A DNA stretch of 64,000 nt from Limnohabitans sp. (GTDB taxonomy: Bacteria > Pseudomonadota > Gammaproteobacteria > Burkholderiales > Burkholderiaceae_C). The stretch is from positions 248,001 through 312,000 of the forward strand of contig NZ_JAAVVW010000003.1 in NCBI RefSeq assembly GCF_023910625.1. The letters run 5' to 3'. The stretch's first letter is position 1. Every line of letters begins with the position of its first letter. This document shows, one piece after another, positions 55,613 through 64,000 of the stretch. The translations under genes were made by a program, and so were the position numbers. The notes beneath the pieces were generated by a model, which saw only the letters and a program-made list of their open reading frames with translations, was not told the DNA's origin and ran no database searches.

Positions 55613-56188
55613 TCACTGAACCACAAAGCTCGTGAAGTAAACCTCTTCGATGCCGCCAAAGTCTTCGTACTTTTGCAAGACAGCGTTCATCTCGTCTCGG
55701 ATCTTGGCGGCCAACTCTTTGCGGAAGTCGGGTTTGACCAGGTCGGCTTCTGTCATTTGACGCATCACGTCCAGGGAGACCGATCTCAGCGCAAATTCAT
55801 GTTTTTTGGCGTTTTTGAAAACACGCTCGTCGTAATGCGTCATGATGGCCAGGCTCAACTGGATCACTTTGCGTGTCTCGGAAAGGTTGGAAACCAGAGG
55901 TTTTTCCAGCTCCATGTAGCTGTTTTCGAAGCGTTGGAGTCCGGGCGACTCTTTGGTAACCTTTTGCGGCGTGTTGTCAATGGCTGCTTTGCTGTCAGTG
56001 CCGCCTTCTTCCAGTTTTTTGAGAGCCAATTGGGCCTCTGACAATTCTTTTTTGTCAAAGAAACCCGTGACGAACATCGTGCCCACTGCCGTGCCGGCCA
56101 GCAACAAAATGGCCGTCAGTGCGATCGCCACAATTTTGATCAGAGGCGATTTTTTCTTGACTTCAACTGCGATTTCTTCGTCTGCCAT
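55613..56188 (-). CDS. fliL: Flagellar basal-body-associated protein FliL
   Basis: The 191-residue protein has one membrane helix (about 19-40, IVAIALTAILLLAGTAVGTMFV) and the periplasmic FliL domain ending VLQKYEDFGGIEEVYFTSFVVQ. It stabilises stators around the rod. Confidence 0.93.
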   Translation of the reverse strand: MADEEIAVEVKKKSPLIKIVAIALTAILLLAGTAVGTMFVTGFFDKKELSEAQLALKKLEEGGTDSKAAIDNTPQKVTKESPGLQRFENSYMELEKPLVSNLSETRKVIQLSLAIMTHYDERVFKNAKKHEFALRSVSLDVMRQMTEADLVKPDFRKELAAKIRDEMNAVLQKYEDFGGIEEVYFTSFVVQ

Positions 56189-56212
56189 GTCGATTCCTTG
56201 ATTGATGGGGTG

Positions 56213-57631
56213 TCAAACCAACACATCCCAGCCGTCTTGACCCATTTTCATGATCGGACTCCTGGTTGCGGAGGCAGGTGTGGTTGCTGAATCATTGACA
56301 CCGGAACCTGTCTTTTTTGACATCTTTTCCGGTGTCGACTCTCCGCCACCTTTTTGAGATTGACCATCACCCACCTGCATTGAAGCAACATCCATGCCCA
56401 TCTGATTAAGGGTGTCCCTGAGTTTCGCCATGCCGTCTTGCAGCAGTTCCCGGGTCATCGCTTGCGGTGCGGTGAAGAGGGCATCCAGTTCACCACTGCG
56501 CATGCGCATTTCCACTTCGATATGACCCAAGGTGGCGGGGCGCAAAGATAGTTTCAGGTGCCATTGGCCTTTTTCGATCTCGGACAGAATGCGTTGACCG
56601 ATGGCTTGACCCATTTTTTCGGCCAGGCTTTGCAGCTTGGGATTGCGTTGCCCTAGACCGTCATCTTGCGGGGGGGCGCTGGCTGTGGAGTTCTGGGCTT
56701 CTTGTCTGACAGCAGTGGGGGCTTCCAGGCGATGTGCTGTGGGAAGAGTGTCATGGCCAGATAAAGGTGTGGGGGTGCGGCCTGACCCTGACATGCCCGC
56801 CTCGGCCAGGGCTTGGCTCAGACTTTCCATCAGTTGCGGGCTGGCCATTTGCGTCAGGTCCAGCTCGCTCTCGGCGATGAGGCTGCGTGTGGAGAGGGTG
56901 GCTTTGTCCTGAGTGATGGTTTGGTTGTTGCGCAGCATCCAGATGGTGGCAGGCGCAGCGCCGACCATGAAGTGAATAGGCATTTTGATTGCCTGCGAAA
57001 GATCATCGGGCACTGCGGCGGTCGAGCGGGCTGGCTCTGTCTGTTGGGCCATGACCCACAGCGCTGCTGTGTTCAGCGTCCCGTTCGGGATGGGCATGTG
57101 GTTGTCTGGATGCTGCGGGCTGACTGGCCCGGGCAGTCCTGCACCAGACTGAATTGCCACGCCTGCCTTGGGCAGGTCATGATCGGATGAGCTCAAGCCC
57201 TGGGTTGTGCCCATGAGCCATTGCACAGCGCTTTCGTCCAGACCTTGCGATCGGGCAAAAGCCAGCAGACTTTGATCATCAGGGGCCGCAGTCTCTGCTG
57301 TGATGACATTCAAATGGGGCCCCAGGTGGACGGCTTTGAGGAGATCACCCCCGAACGCCGCGCCCAAAATCGCGGGTACTGGCAGGGTGTCGGCCACATG
57401 TTGCCTGGCCAAGCCGGGCTTCGATTCACGCGGCTGGTCCATGACCTCGGACATCACCTGACTAAATTCGGAGGCTCCAGGATGGTGAGGCATTTTATTT
57501 TTGAGTTCAAAAGCATCCATCTTTTGGCTGCTGGCAGATCGAATCGCTTGTTCAATCAAGGCAAAGGTCATGGGCTTGGCGCTTTTTTCAAGGGTTTTGA
57601 CAGGTTCAACGGGCTGATTTCTGGCGGACAT
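56213..57631 (-). CDS. fliK: Hook-length control protein FliK
   Basis: The 472-residue protein is long and Gln/Pro/Ser-rich, with the conserved C-terminal switch domain (about 350-440: GQRILSEIEKGQWHLKLSLRPATLGHIEVEMRM). It measures hook length and triggers FlhB switching. It heads the fliKLMNOPQR-flhB operon behind a sigma54 element, divergent from flhA. Confidence 0.93.
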   Translation of the reverse strand: MSARNQPVEPVKTLEKSAKPMTFALIEQAIRSASSQKMDAFELKNKMPHHPGASEFSQVMSEVMDQPRESKPGLARQHVADTLPVPAILGAAFGGDLLKAVHLGPHLNVITAETAAPDDQSLLAFARSQGLDESAVQWLMGTTQGLSSSDHDLPKAGVAIQSGAGLPGPVSPQHPDNHMPIPNGTLNTAALWVMAQQTEPARSTAAVPDDLSQAIKMPIHFMVGAAPATIWMLRNNQTITQDKATLSTRSLIAESELDLTQMASPQLMESLSQALAEAGMSGSGRTPTPLSGHDTLPTAHRLEAPTAVRQEAQNSTASAPPQDDGLGQRNPKLQSLAEKMGQAIGQRILSEIEKGQWHLKLSLRPATLGHIEVEMRMRSGELDALFTAPQAMTRELLQDGMAKLRDTLNQMGMDVASMQVGDGQSQKGGGESTPEKMSKKTGSGVNDSATTPASATRSPIMKMGQDGWDVLV

Positions 57632-57664
57632 TTTTTGCCGCTTGCGTCTGACAACACGTATCTC

Positions 57665-57680
57665 AGCAAGTTACGCACCA
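57665..57680 (-). promoter_or_regulatory. Sigma54 promoter of the fliK-flhB operon
   Basis: The minus strand reads TGGTGCGTAACTTGCT. It keeps GG-N10-GC and TTGC, with a weaker -24, and lies about 35 bases before fliK. Confidence 0.6.
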
Positions 57681-57729
57681 GCTTTCAGGGCTTCGTTGCC
57701 GCCCGTCCACAGCAGGGTGTTGTTGCTTG

Positions 57730-57745
57730 TGGCATGTACTTTGCT
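57730..57745 (+). promoter_or_regulatory. Sigma54 promoter of the flhA operon
   Basis: TGGCATGTACTTTGCT keeps GG-N10-GC and nearly the full consensus. It lies about 60 bases before flhA, 50 bases from the divergent fliK element. Confidence 0.8.
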
Positions 57746-57804
57746 TAATGGTGTTGAATTTTTTACACCCGAACCCTGTTCACTCTGCGCGAGCCCTTGC
57801 ACAC

Positions 57805-59922
57805 ATGAGTACATTGACCCTGTCAGCGATCCGACAGAACTTCTCCCGTCTGGATTGGGCGGGTCTGGGTTTGCCTGCTTTGGTCTTGTTGATCATGGCG
57901 ATGCTGGTGGTGCCACTGCCACCGTTGCTGCTGGACATCCTGTTCACTTTCAACATCATGATTGGCCTGTTGGTCATCATGATCGCGATTGGCACGCGTA
58001 AGCCGTTGGAGTTTTCGTCCTTTCCCTCGGTCTTGTTGTTTGCCACCATGTTGCGTCTGGCCTTGAATGTGGCCTCTACCCGCGTGGTGTTGGTCAACGG
58101 CCATGAAGGCCCAGAGGCAGCCGGTAAAGTGATTGCGGCGTTCGGCGAGTTCGTCATCGGCGGCAACTATGTGGTCGGTTTCATCATCTTCGTGATTTTG
58201 ATGATCGTGAACTTTTTTGTGGTGACCAAGGGCGCGGGTCGCGTCTCCGAGGTCAATGCCCGCTTTACGCTGGATGCGATGCCCGGCAAGCAGATGTCGA
58301 TCGATGCCGACCTGAACGCCGGGGTCATCGATCAGGAAACCGCCAAAAAACGCCGGGAAGAATTGGCGCAGGAGTCTGACTTTTTCGGCTCTATGGACGG
58401 TGCCTCCAAATTTGTCAGTGGCGATGCGATTGCGGGTCTGCTGATCCTGATCATCAACATCGTTGGGGGCTTGGCCATCGGCATCGGTCAGCACAACTTG
58501 CCCGTGAGCGAGGCTAGCCGTATTTATGTCCTGCTGACCATTGGTGATGGCCTGGTCGCCCAGATTCCTTCTCTGTTCATGTCGCTGGCCACTGCCATCA
58601 TCGTGACCCGGGTGACGACTTCCGAGTCAATGACCGAGCAGGCTTCTGGTCAATTGTCGAATGTGCCTGCTTTGTTCATTTCGGCCGCCATTTTGACGAT
58701 TATGGGTCTGGTGCCGGGCATGCCCCATCTGGTGTTCCTGACCCTGGCCGCCGCCACAGCCGGGGTGGCCTTCATGGTGATGCGCAAACAGATGCAACTC
58801 GAGCAAAAAACAGCCGCACCTGCAATGCCCACCCATGAAACGGCCAAAGAGCTGGACTGGGACGATGTGGAGCAGGTGGATTTGATTGGCCTTGAGATTG
58901 GTTATGGCCTGATCCCCTTGGTCAACGTCGAGTCGGGAGGTCAGCTGATGACGCGCGTCAAGGGCGTGCGCAAGAAACTCTCGGCCGAATTGGGTTTTTT
59001 GGTGCAACCTGTTCGCATTCGTGATGCGCTCAACCTTGAGCCCGACGCGTACCACATCGTTTTGAATGGCGTGGTGCGTGGTCGTGGCGAGGTCAAGGTG
59101 GGTCGTGAACTGGCGATCAACCCCGGCAAGGTGTACGGCAAAGTTGAAGGCCAGCCCACCAAAGAGCCCGCTTTCGGCCTTGAAGCCGTCTGGATCGAGT
59201 CCTCTTGGCGCGATCAGGCCCGCGCTTTGGGCTACACCGTGGTCGACCCGAGCACGGCCATTGCTACCCACATGAACAAAGTTCTGCGTGACAATGCCTC
59301 AGAGCTGATGAGCCACGACGAGGCCCAAAAGCTGCTGGATAAATTGGCCGCCAAATCCCCCAAGCTGGTGGAAGAGTTGGTGCCGGGCAAGTTGTCTTTG
59401 GGTGTGGTGACCCGCACCTTGCAAAACTTGTTGCAGGAGGCGGTGCCCATTCGCGACATGCGCACTGTGGTTGAGGCCTTGACTGAGGTCTGCGCACGCA
59501 CACAAGACCCGGATCAGCTGACCCAGTTGATCCGCCCCAAGCTGGGCCGCATGATCGTCCAAAGCCTGACTGAAAATCGTGACACTCTGTCGGTCTTGAC
59601 CTTGGACCCCCAGCTGGAGCAATTGCTTCACAACGTACTGCAACAAAACACGAATGCGGCTGGCATGGTGCTGGAGCCCAGTTTAGCCGAAAGCCTGTTT
59701 GCCGCCTTGCGTGAAAGTGCCCGTACCACTGAGGAGCAGGGCTTGCCCGCCGTGCTGGTGGTTTCGCCTGCGATCCGCCCCTGGATGTCACGCGCCGTGC
59801 GTTACCGAGTGAACGACCTGACCGTGCTGTCGTATAGCGAAATACCGGATGACCAGGCCGTCAAGGTGATCAACACCGTGCAAGCCGATCCACGCAACAA
59901 CTCTCCTGTCAACAAAGCCTGA
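57805..59922 (+). CDS. flhA: Flagellar export gate protein FlhA
   Basis: The 705-residue protein has about eight N-terminal membrane helices (LPALVLLIMAMLVVPLPPLLLDILFTFNIMIGLLV). It has the conserved FHIPEP-type region (NFFVVTKGAGRVSEVNARFTLDAMPGKQMSIDADLNAG) and a large cytoplasmic docking domain. The start MSTLTLSAIRQNF is chosen; the frame open from 57727 runs through the promoter. It is first of flhA-flhF-flhG-fliA. Confidence 0.97.
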   Translation: MSTLTLSAIRQNFSRLDWAGLGLPALVLLIMAMLVVPLPPLLLDILFTFNIMIGLLVIMIAIGTRKPLEFSSFPSVLLFATMLRLALNVASTRVVLVNGHEGPEAAGKVIAAFGEFVIGGNYVVGFIIFVILMIVNFFVVTKGAGRVSEVNARFTLDAMPGKQMSIDADLNAGVIDQETAKKRREELAQESDFFGSMDGASKFVSGDAIAGLLILIINIVGGLAIGIGQHNLPVSEASRIYVLLTIGDGLVAQIPSLFMSLATAIIVTRVTTSESMTEQASGQLSNVPALFISAAILTIMGLVPGMPHLVFLTLAAATAGVAFMVMRKQMQLEQKTAAPAMPTHETAKELDWDDVEQVDLIGLEIGYGLIPLVNVESGGQLMTRVKGVRKKLSAELGFLVQPVRIRDALNLEPDAYHIVLNGVVRGRGEVKVGRELAINPGKVYGKVEGQPTKEPAFGLEAVWIESSWRDQARALGYTVVDPSTAIATHMNKVLRDNASELMSHDEAQKLLDKLAAKSPKLVEELVPGKLSLGVVTRTLQNLLQEAVPIRDMRTVVEALTEVCARTQDPDQLTQLIRPKLGRMIVQSLTENRDTLSVLTLDPQLEQLLHNVLQQNTNAAGMVLEPSLAESLFAALRESARTTEEQGLPAVLVVSPAIRPWMSRAVRYRVNDLTVLSYSEIPDDQAVKVINTVQADPRNNSPVNKA

Positions 59923-59928
59923 TAAATC

Positions 59929-61296
59929 ATGGAACTCAAACGCATCATTGCCCGCGACAGCCGATCAGCGAATGAAAAAGCCATTCAGCTTTATGGCCCC
60001 GATGTCCTGATCATTTCGAGTCAAAGGGTAGATCAGCAGACCGAGTTGATCGTTGCCGTCGAAGTGTCCAGCGAAGCTGCACAGGACGACACCATGGCGC
60101 AGCAGGCTCATTCCGCATTGAATTCCCGCAAAGTGTCTGATGATTTGGCCTTGCAGTCCGACCAAAACGAGCCCCTGCCTTTTGCCAGGGTGTTTCAAAA
60201 CGCCAGCGCCCAAGCGGCATCTGTGAGCGAGCCCGAAGCGCCGGCCACCAGGAACTTTCAGACAGGCCATACCGGTTTGCAGGGGCGCGCTGCGGCGACT
60301 GAGCGCCCAACTCCGAGTGCACTGGCTTTGCAAGAGTCGGCGCAGGCCTTGGCCGTGCAGACGGCCCAGCATGAACATCAGCGCAGTCAGGAAATCGTCG
60401 CCATGCTGCGCGAGGAAATGTCGGCCTTGCGCAGAGAGTTCGCACTGTCAATCCAGATGCAACCGTGGCAGCAAATGTTGGGCTTGTCGCCCGACATCCA
60501 GAGGCTGTCCATAGCCATGCAGGAAGTTGGTATGCCCGTGGCCCTGCGCAGCTTGCTGACCGACAGCATCCAGTGCCTGCAGACGCTGGGCGAGGCCTGG
60601 CCCGTGCTGAAGAGCATGTTGGCCGTTGCCATCAGCCGAGCGGAGATGAAAGTACCCGATGCCGGTGTACACATCCTGTGCGGGCCTTCGGGAGCGGGCA
60701 AAACATCGATGTTGGGTCGTCTTGCCCATGCCGCAGCCCAGATTCATGGGGCTGACAAGCAGGTCATGATCAGCTACGGCGATCAGCGCCCGGGTGTCTG
60801 GTCTCAAATCCAATTGTTGGCTTCACAGGCGGGTGCAAGTTGCTTGCGGGCCGCTGACTTGGCCATGCTGCAGGCTTTGCTGGACGACTTGCAGGGAAGG
60901 ACCATCTGGATCGACACGCCGGGTACCGATTTCGTGGGCCACGCACAACAACTCAAGCAGTCATTTTCTGGTGTGGACATTCACGCCGTGCTGCCTGTTG
61001 ATGCGACGGTGACCAGTGTGCAAAAAATTCTCCAAAGTTCGAACACCCGGTGGTCGTCCCTGATGCTGACCAAGGTGGATGAAGCGGCCTACCCCTGGCC
61101 CTTGATCAAGGGCTTGTGTGACCAGTCTCTGAGTGTCTCCTGCATGGGAGAAGACAGCCGGATCCACGTGCCTCCCCTGGCTTTCAGGGCCGAGCGCCTG
61201 GTGGACTTGGCGATGATGCCTTTGCAGGCCCTGTTGCCGGAGATCCAGCCTATTGCCGTCACGGCCAAGTCATCTGCCAAGGCTTTGCATGGATAA
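59929..61296 (+). CDS. flhF: SRP-type GTPase FlhF, polar flagellum placement
   Basis: The 455-residue protein has a basic N-terminus, a variable Gln/Ala-rich domain and a C-terminal SRP-type GTPase domain: P-loop GPSGAGKT (252-259) and IDTPGTD. FlhF recruits the first basal-body protein to the pole. It lies seven bases after flhA and overlaps flhG. Confidence 0.95.
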   Translation: MELKRIIARDSRSANEKAIQLYGPDVLIISSQRVDQQTELIVAVEVSSEAAQDDTMAQQAHSALNSRKVSDDLALQSDQNEPLPFARVFQNASAQAASVSEPEAPATRNFQTGHTGLQGRAAATERPTPSALALQESAQALAVQTAQHEHQRSQEIVAMLREEMSALRREFALSIQMQPWQQMLGLSPDIQRLSIAMQEVGMPVALRSLLTDSIQCLQTLGEAWPVLKSMLAVAISRAEMKVPDAGVHILCGPSGAGKTSMLGRLAHAAAQIHGADKQVMISYGDQRPGVWSQIQLLASQAGASCLRAADLAMLQALLDDLQGRTIWIDTPGTDFVGHAQQLKQSFSGVDIHAVLPVDATVTSVQKILQSSNTRWSSLMLTKVDEAAYPWPLIKGLCDQSLSVSCMGEDSRIHVPPLAFRAERLVDLAMMPLQALLPEIQPIAVTAKSSAKALHG

Positions 61297-62113
61297 GAAA
61301 AAATTCCCTCAGGTCATCGGCGTGGCCAGCGGCAAAGGGGGTGCCGGTAAAACCACCGTGTCGATCAACCTGGCTGTGGCTTTGGCCATGCGGGGCCACA
61401 AGGTGATGTTGCTGGACGCCGACCTAGGCATGGCCAATGCGCAGATTGCGCTGGGAGCGCATGCTCCTCATAACGTCAGCCACGTGCTCAATGGCAGCAA
61501 AAAACTTCAAGAAGTTTTGGTCACCACGGCGCAGGGTGTCCGTTTGGTGCCAGGTGCCTCCGGTTTGCGAGACATTGCCGCGTTGGATGCGGTGCAGATT
61601 GCCAGTTTGGTTCATGCTTTTGACACCTTGGACGAACCGGTGGACTACCTGGTGGTGGATGTGGCTGCGGGCATTGCACCGGCGGTGCTGGAGTTCATGG
61701 CCTCTTGTCAACGTCGTTTTGTAGTGGTGTGCGACCAACCCTCATCGATTGCCGATGCTTATGGCTTGATCAAAGTCATGTCGACAGAGCAGTCGCTGGA
61801 CGAGATTTACCTGATTCCCAATATGGTGGGCAACGCCCAGGAAGGTCGGCGCTTGTATCGCCGTTTGAACGATGTCTGCACCCGTTGTCTGGGCGTGTCG
61901 ATCCGTTATTTGAACGCGATTGAGGGCGACGAGCTGGTGTTACAGGCCTTGCGCAAGTACCAGTCGGTCCTCGATTACGCGCCGGGCAGCGCCGCTGCGC
62001 GGGATTTCAGAGCTCTGGCCGAGGCAGTGTCCAGGTTGCCACCGGTTCAGTCGGCTTCCGGGCGGACGCAATTTTTCTTGGAGCGCATGCTTAGCGTTCC
62101 AGCAGGCGGGTAA
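61289..62113 (+). CDS. flhG: MinD-like ATPase FlhG (FleN)
   Basis: The 274-residue ATPase has a deviant Walker A GKGGAGKTT (15-23), VMLLDADLGMANAQIALG and CDQPSSIADAYGLIKV. FlhG limits flagellar number, commonly by acting on FlhF and on FleQ/FlrA. ATG 61289 overlaps the flhF stop. A FleQ-like partner lies elsewhere in the window. Confidence 0.95.
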   Translation: MDKKKFPQVIGVASGKGGAGKTTVSINLAVALAMRGHKVMLLDADLGMANAQIALGAHAPHNVSHVLNGSKKLQEVLVTTAQGVRLVPGASGLRDIAALDAVQIASLVHAFDTLDEPVDYLVVDVAAGIAPAVLEFMASCQRRFVVVCDQPSSIADAYGLIKVMSTEQSLDEIYLIPNMVGNAQEGRRLYRRLNDVCTRCLGVSIRYLNAIEGDELVLQALRKYQSVLDYAPGSAAARDFRALAEAVSRLPPVQSASGRTQFFLERMLSVPAGG

Positions 62114-62117
62114 AGAC

Positions 62118-62837
62118 ATGAGCATCAATGTTTCATTGTACGAAGAGGTCGGAAACCGGCATGAGTCCTTGATCCTGACGCATATGCCCATGGTCAAACG
62201 TGTGGCGGTGCATCTGAAAGTGCGTTTGCCGCCTTTCATGGAGCTGGACGAATTGGTTCAGGTGGGCATGGTGGGATTGATCGAAGCGGCGCGGTCGTTT
62301 GATCCCGCCAAAGGTTTTGAGTTTGAGCATTTTGCCCTGAGTCGGGTGCGCGGTGCGATTCTGGATGAAGTCAGACGGCAGTCTTTCTTGCCGCGCTCGG
62401 CGGTCGCCTTCAACAAAAACGAGAACGAAGCGGTGCATGTGTTGGCTGCAGAGTTAGGGCGTGCACCGAATCAGGCCGAGCTGGCCCAGTTCATGGGCAA
62501 GGAAATCGGTGAATTTCATAAAGAACGGGGCCAGGCCAAACTCTTCGAAACCTTCTCGATGGAGGTCGTCAACGACGAGGTTATGAACATGCCTGCCGAC
62601 AGTGCGATGCAGCCCGAAGTGATGGTGGAAGAGGCTCAGTTCATGGAGGCAGTGGTTCAAGCCATTGACCAATTGCCTGAGCGGGAACGCATGGTCATGT
62701 CGCTTTATTATGTCGAAGAGATGAATCTCAAGGCGATCGGTGAGATTTTGGGTGTCAGTGAATCCCGGGTCAGTCAAATTCTCTCGACCGTGGTGAAGAA
62801 ATTGCGACAAAATCTAAAAATCTCTCAAACCAATTAA
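62118..62837 (+). CDS. fliA: Flagellar sigma factor FliA (sigma28)
   Basis: The 239-residue protein has sigma70 family regions 2 (LVQVGMVGLIEAARSFDPAKGFEFEHFALSRVRGAILDEVR), 3, and 4 (LPERERMVMSLYYVEEMNLKAIGEILGVSESRVSQI). It transcribes the late genes whose promoters are listed here. It lies four bases after flhG, completing the flhA-flhF-flhG-fliA order typical of polar flagella. Confidence 0.97.
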   Translation: MSINVSLYEEVGNRHESLILTHMPMVKRVAVHLKVRLPPFMELDELVQVGMVGLIEAARSFDPAKGFEFEHFALSRVRGAILDEVRRQSFLPRSAVAFNKNENEAVHVLAAELGRAPNQAELAQFMGKEIGEFHKERGQAKLFETFSMEVVNDEVMNMPADSAMQPEVMVEEAQFMEAVVQAIDQLPERERMVMSLYYVEEMNLKAIGEILGVSESRVSQILSTVVKKLRQNLKISQTN

Positions 62838-62883
62838 ATCTCCAGTATTCGGTCTTTTCAATCGACAACTTCTTGCTGCCGAC

Positions 62884-63327
62884 ATGTGCGCAGCTGTGGC
62901 AGCACAGGGAAAAGTGGTCTGGCTCGATTCGGGCTTGATCGATGCGACCACTGTGGTCGGATCACACCTTGCCCTGCAACAGTGTCGCGGGCATCGCTGC
63001 ACGGGTCTTTATTCAGCGGCATCGACCAAACGTATCCAATCTGGAAATCCAGGAACACCGCAATCGGGCAACAACTTTCAAGGCACACGCCGGCTGATTG
63101 AGGGCAACTGCCCGGTCACTTTGACCCGGGCGCAATGCCTCGCGCAAGGGCTTGTGCCCGGTGTCACACCTCGTGCGGATACACCCCCCAACATTGCCTA
63201 CAACGCCAAGGACTTCACTCGCAAGCGTCAGGCGTGTATCAATGCAGGCTTTGGCCGCGAACAGAAGACCTTCTATAACTGCATGGCCACGGCTTACTTC
63301 ACCGACGAGTCTGACAGGCCCGATTGA
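62884..63327 (+). CDS. Hypothetical cysteine-containing protein after fliA
   Basis: A 147-residue open frame starts 46 bases after fliA and ends 21 bases before a strong hairpin, which is its main support. The C-terminal half reads like a real protein (NIAYNAKDFTRKRQACINAG, TFYNCMATAYF); the N-terminal half is unremarkable. No ribosome-binding site, signal peptide or family was found. It may be a partial or spurious gene. Confidence 0.4.
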   Translation: MCAAVAAQGKVVWLDSGLIDATTVVGSHLALQQCRGHRCTGLYSAASTKRIQSGNPGTPQSGNNFQGTRRLIEGNCPVTLTRAQCLAQGLVPGVTPRADTPPNIAYNAKDFTRKRQACINAGFGREQKTFYNCMATAYFTDESDRPD

Positions 63328-63348
63328 GCCGGGCAAGTGCACCAACAC

Positions 63349-63372
63349 AAAGGGCCGCTATTGCGGCCCTTT
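63349..63372. terminator. Strong hairpin ending the flhA-fliA region
   Basis: AAAGGGCCGC-TATT-GCGGCCCTTT is a perfect 10-bp stem with A/T ends in both directions, followed by GTG. It is likely a bidirectional terminator. Confidence 0.75.
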
Positions 63373-63394
63373 GTGATCGACATGAAGATTCAGT

Positions 63395-63595
63395 TCATTC
63401 CTTGGCGAACTTCTGATCCCGCCAGTTCCAGCCATCACAGACGGCACCACCGCCAATGAATGCCGTGGTGGCACCTTTTCCGCCATCCCAATAGCAACCA
63501 GACTCTTTAGTGGCGTCCTTAGCTTTGCGAGCTACGCGCTTGACTAAATCAGGACGAATTTTTCGTCCCTCAATGGACGTATCTGTCGCATCCAT
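63395..63595 (-). CDS. Small hypothetical protein
   Basis: The 66-residue protein has a basic N-terminal half and a Gly-rich C-terminal half with two cysteines (SGCYWDGGKGATTAF; GGGAVCDGWNWRD). It lies six bases after the stop of the secreted-protein gene upstream, so the two form a pair. Function unknown; lower GC than the flagellar genes hints at a different origin. Confidence 0.55.
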   Translation of the reverse strand: MDATDTSIEGRKIRPDLVKRVARKAKDATKESGCYWDGGKGATTAFIGGGAVCDGWNWRDQKFAKE

Positions 63596-63601
63596 GCTGA
63601 A

Positions 63602-63990
63602 CTACAAAACATCATCTTCTTCAATAATCAAGTCTATAGGGGCATAAGCCCTAGCAGCCTTGATGCCCTTAGCTCCCCACACCTTTGTGTGGTAAACGAT
63701 AGGCACAAATTGCCATTTCTCCATGTTTCCGCAAACGTGTTTCTTCAACCACTCATTCGCAGAGGCGGCAATTACATCAGGTTGAATTTGTTGCCCACAG
63801 TTTTCTCGAAAGTCCTTGTAATCGGTCAGCTCATGAAGCTTTCTAGGTTTACCAGCTACGACTCCATACAAAGACTGTTCACCGGGTGCATGCATAGAAA
63901 GAATGTCGTTTGGCGTTAACGTTGCACCCCCCCCAACCCCAGCAAGGCAGCGGTGGCCACGAGCAGCGCAAAAGTGCGGAAAGTTTTCAT
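63602..63990 (-). CDS. Secreted hypothetical protein interrupted at a G8 tract in its signal peptide
   Basis: From ATG 63990 the minus strand encodes MKTFRTFALLVATAALLGLG, a good signal peptide, then runs into eight G (63927-63934) and soon a stop (63916-63918). One more G (or two fewer) joins it in frame to ATLTPNDILSMHAPGEQSLY and the 97-residue body (63602-63895; ENCGQQIQPDVI, KKHVCGNMEKWQFVPIVYH, ending IIEEDDVL). As written it is out of frame. Either the tract is slippery (phase variation) or the count is a sequencing error. An internal ATG at 63895 would give only the unexported part. The family was not recognised. Confidence 0.6.
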
Positions 63991-64000
63991 GGAAGGTCTT

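Noticed and set aside
57727..57804. Upstream extension of flhA
   Set aside because: The extension is encoded by the sigma54 promoter itself, so it would not be transcribed as coding sequence.
62858..63088. Minus-strand frame opposite the gene after fliA
   Set aside because: No ribosome-binding site and no downstream terminator in that direction close to its end.

Overview
The window is 64 kb from a betaproteobacterium, most likely a Comamonadaceae-like member of the Burkholderiales. Evidence is moderately high GC, a YcaO protein with an OsmC-type N-terminus, a PACE-family efflux gene, a pobA/pobR pair beside a branched-chain-type (HAAT) ABC transporter, and the overall protein character. No rRNA, tRNA, CRISPR array or insertion sequence was seen.

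Layout. (1) 1-4.5 kb: a frameshifted ycaO, a frameshifted PACE efflux gene, a small heat-shock protein and a class III CoA-transferase-like gene. (2) 4.6-11.5 kb: 4-hydroxybenzoate hydroxylase (pobA), its divergent IclR regulator, and a complete ABC importer (livF, livG, livM, livH and binding protein) whose livM is frameshifted. (3) 11.6-62.8 kb: an almost complete polar-type flagellar locus. In map order it holds a FlrC-like activator with fliEFGHIJ; fliC with an unknown gene; two more flagellins, flaG and fliD; flgBCDEFGHIJKL; flgA, flgM and flgN; a lone FlhB C-domain with a second FliK-like protein; flgP/flgT and a LysM-like gene; a FleQ/FlrA-like regulator; motAB; fliKLMNOPQR-flhB followed by three unrecognised genes; and flhA-flhF-flhG-fliA. 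(4) 62.9-64 kb: small orphan genes, including a secreted protein whose signal peptide is interrupted at a run of eight G.

How it works together. The promoters read as a four-tier hierarchy of the Vibrio/Pseudomonas kind rather than the FlhDC scheme usual in Burkholderiales. The FleQ-like gene has a sigma70-type promoter. Good -24/-12 (sigma54) elements precede the flrC-like/fliE operon, the fliK operon, the flhA operon, the flgB operon, the gene before fliC, and flaG. Sigma28 elements with an invariant 15-nt spacer precede flgM, flgA, fliD, flaG, one flagellin, motA and flgP. A 16-bp palindrome (YGGCAARRRTTTGCCG) lies 83, 83 and 91 bp upstream of exactly the three sigma54 promoters expected to be late (flgB, flaG, pre-fliC). 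It is a strong candidate enhancer for the FlrC-like activator.

Novelty candidates are three genes translationally coupled behind flhB (a DamX-like SPOR protein, a Pro-rich soluble protein and a membrane coiled-coil protein), the FlgP/FlgT-like set, the second FliK/FlhB-like pair, and the enhancer palindrome. No fliS, flhDC, chemotaxis genes or FlrB-type kinase are present in the window.
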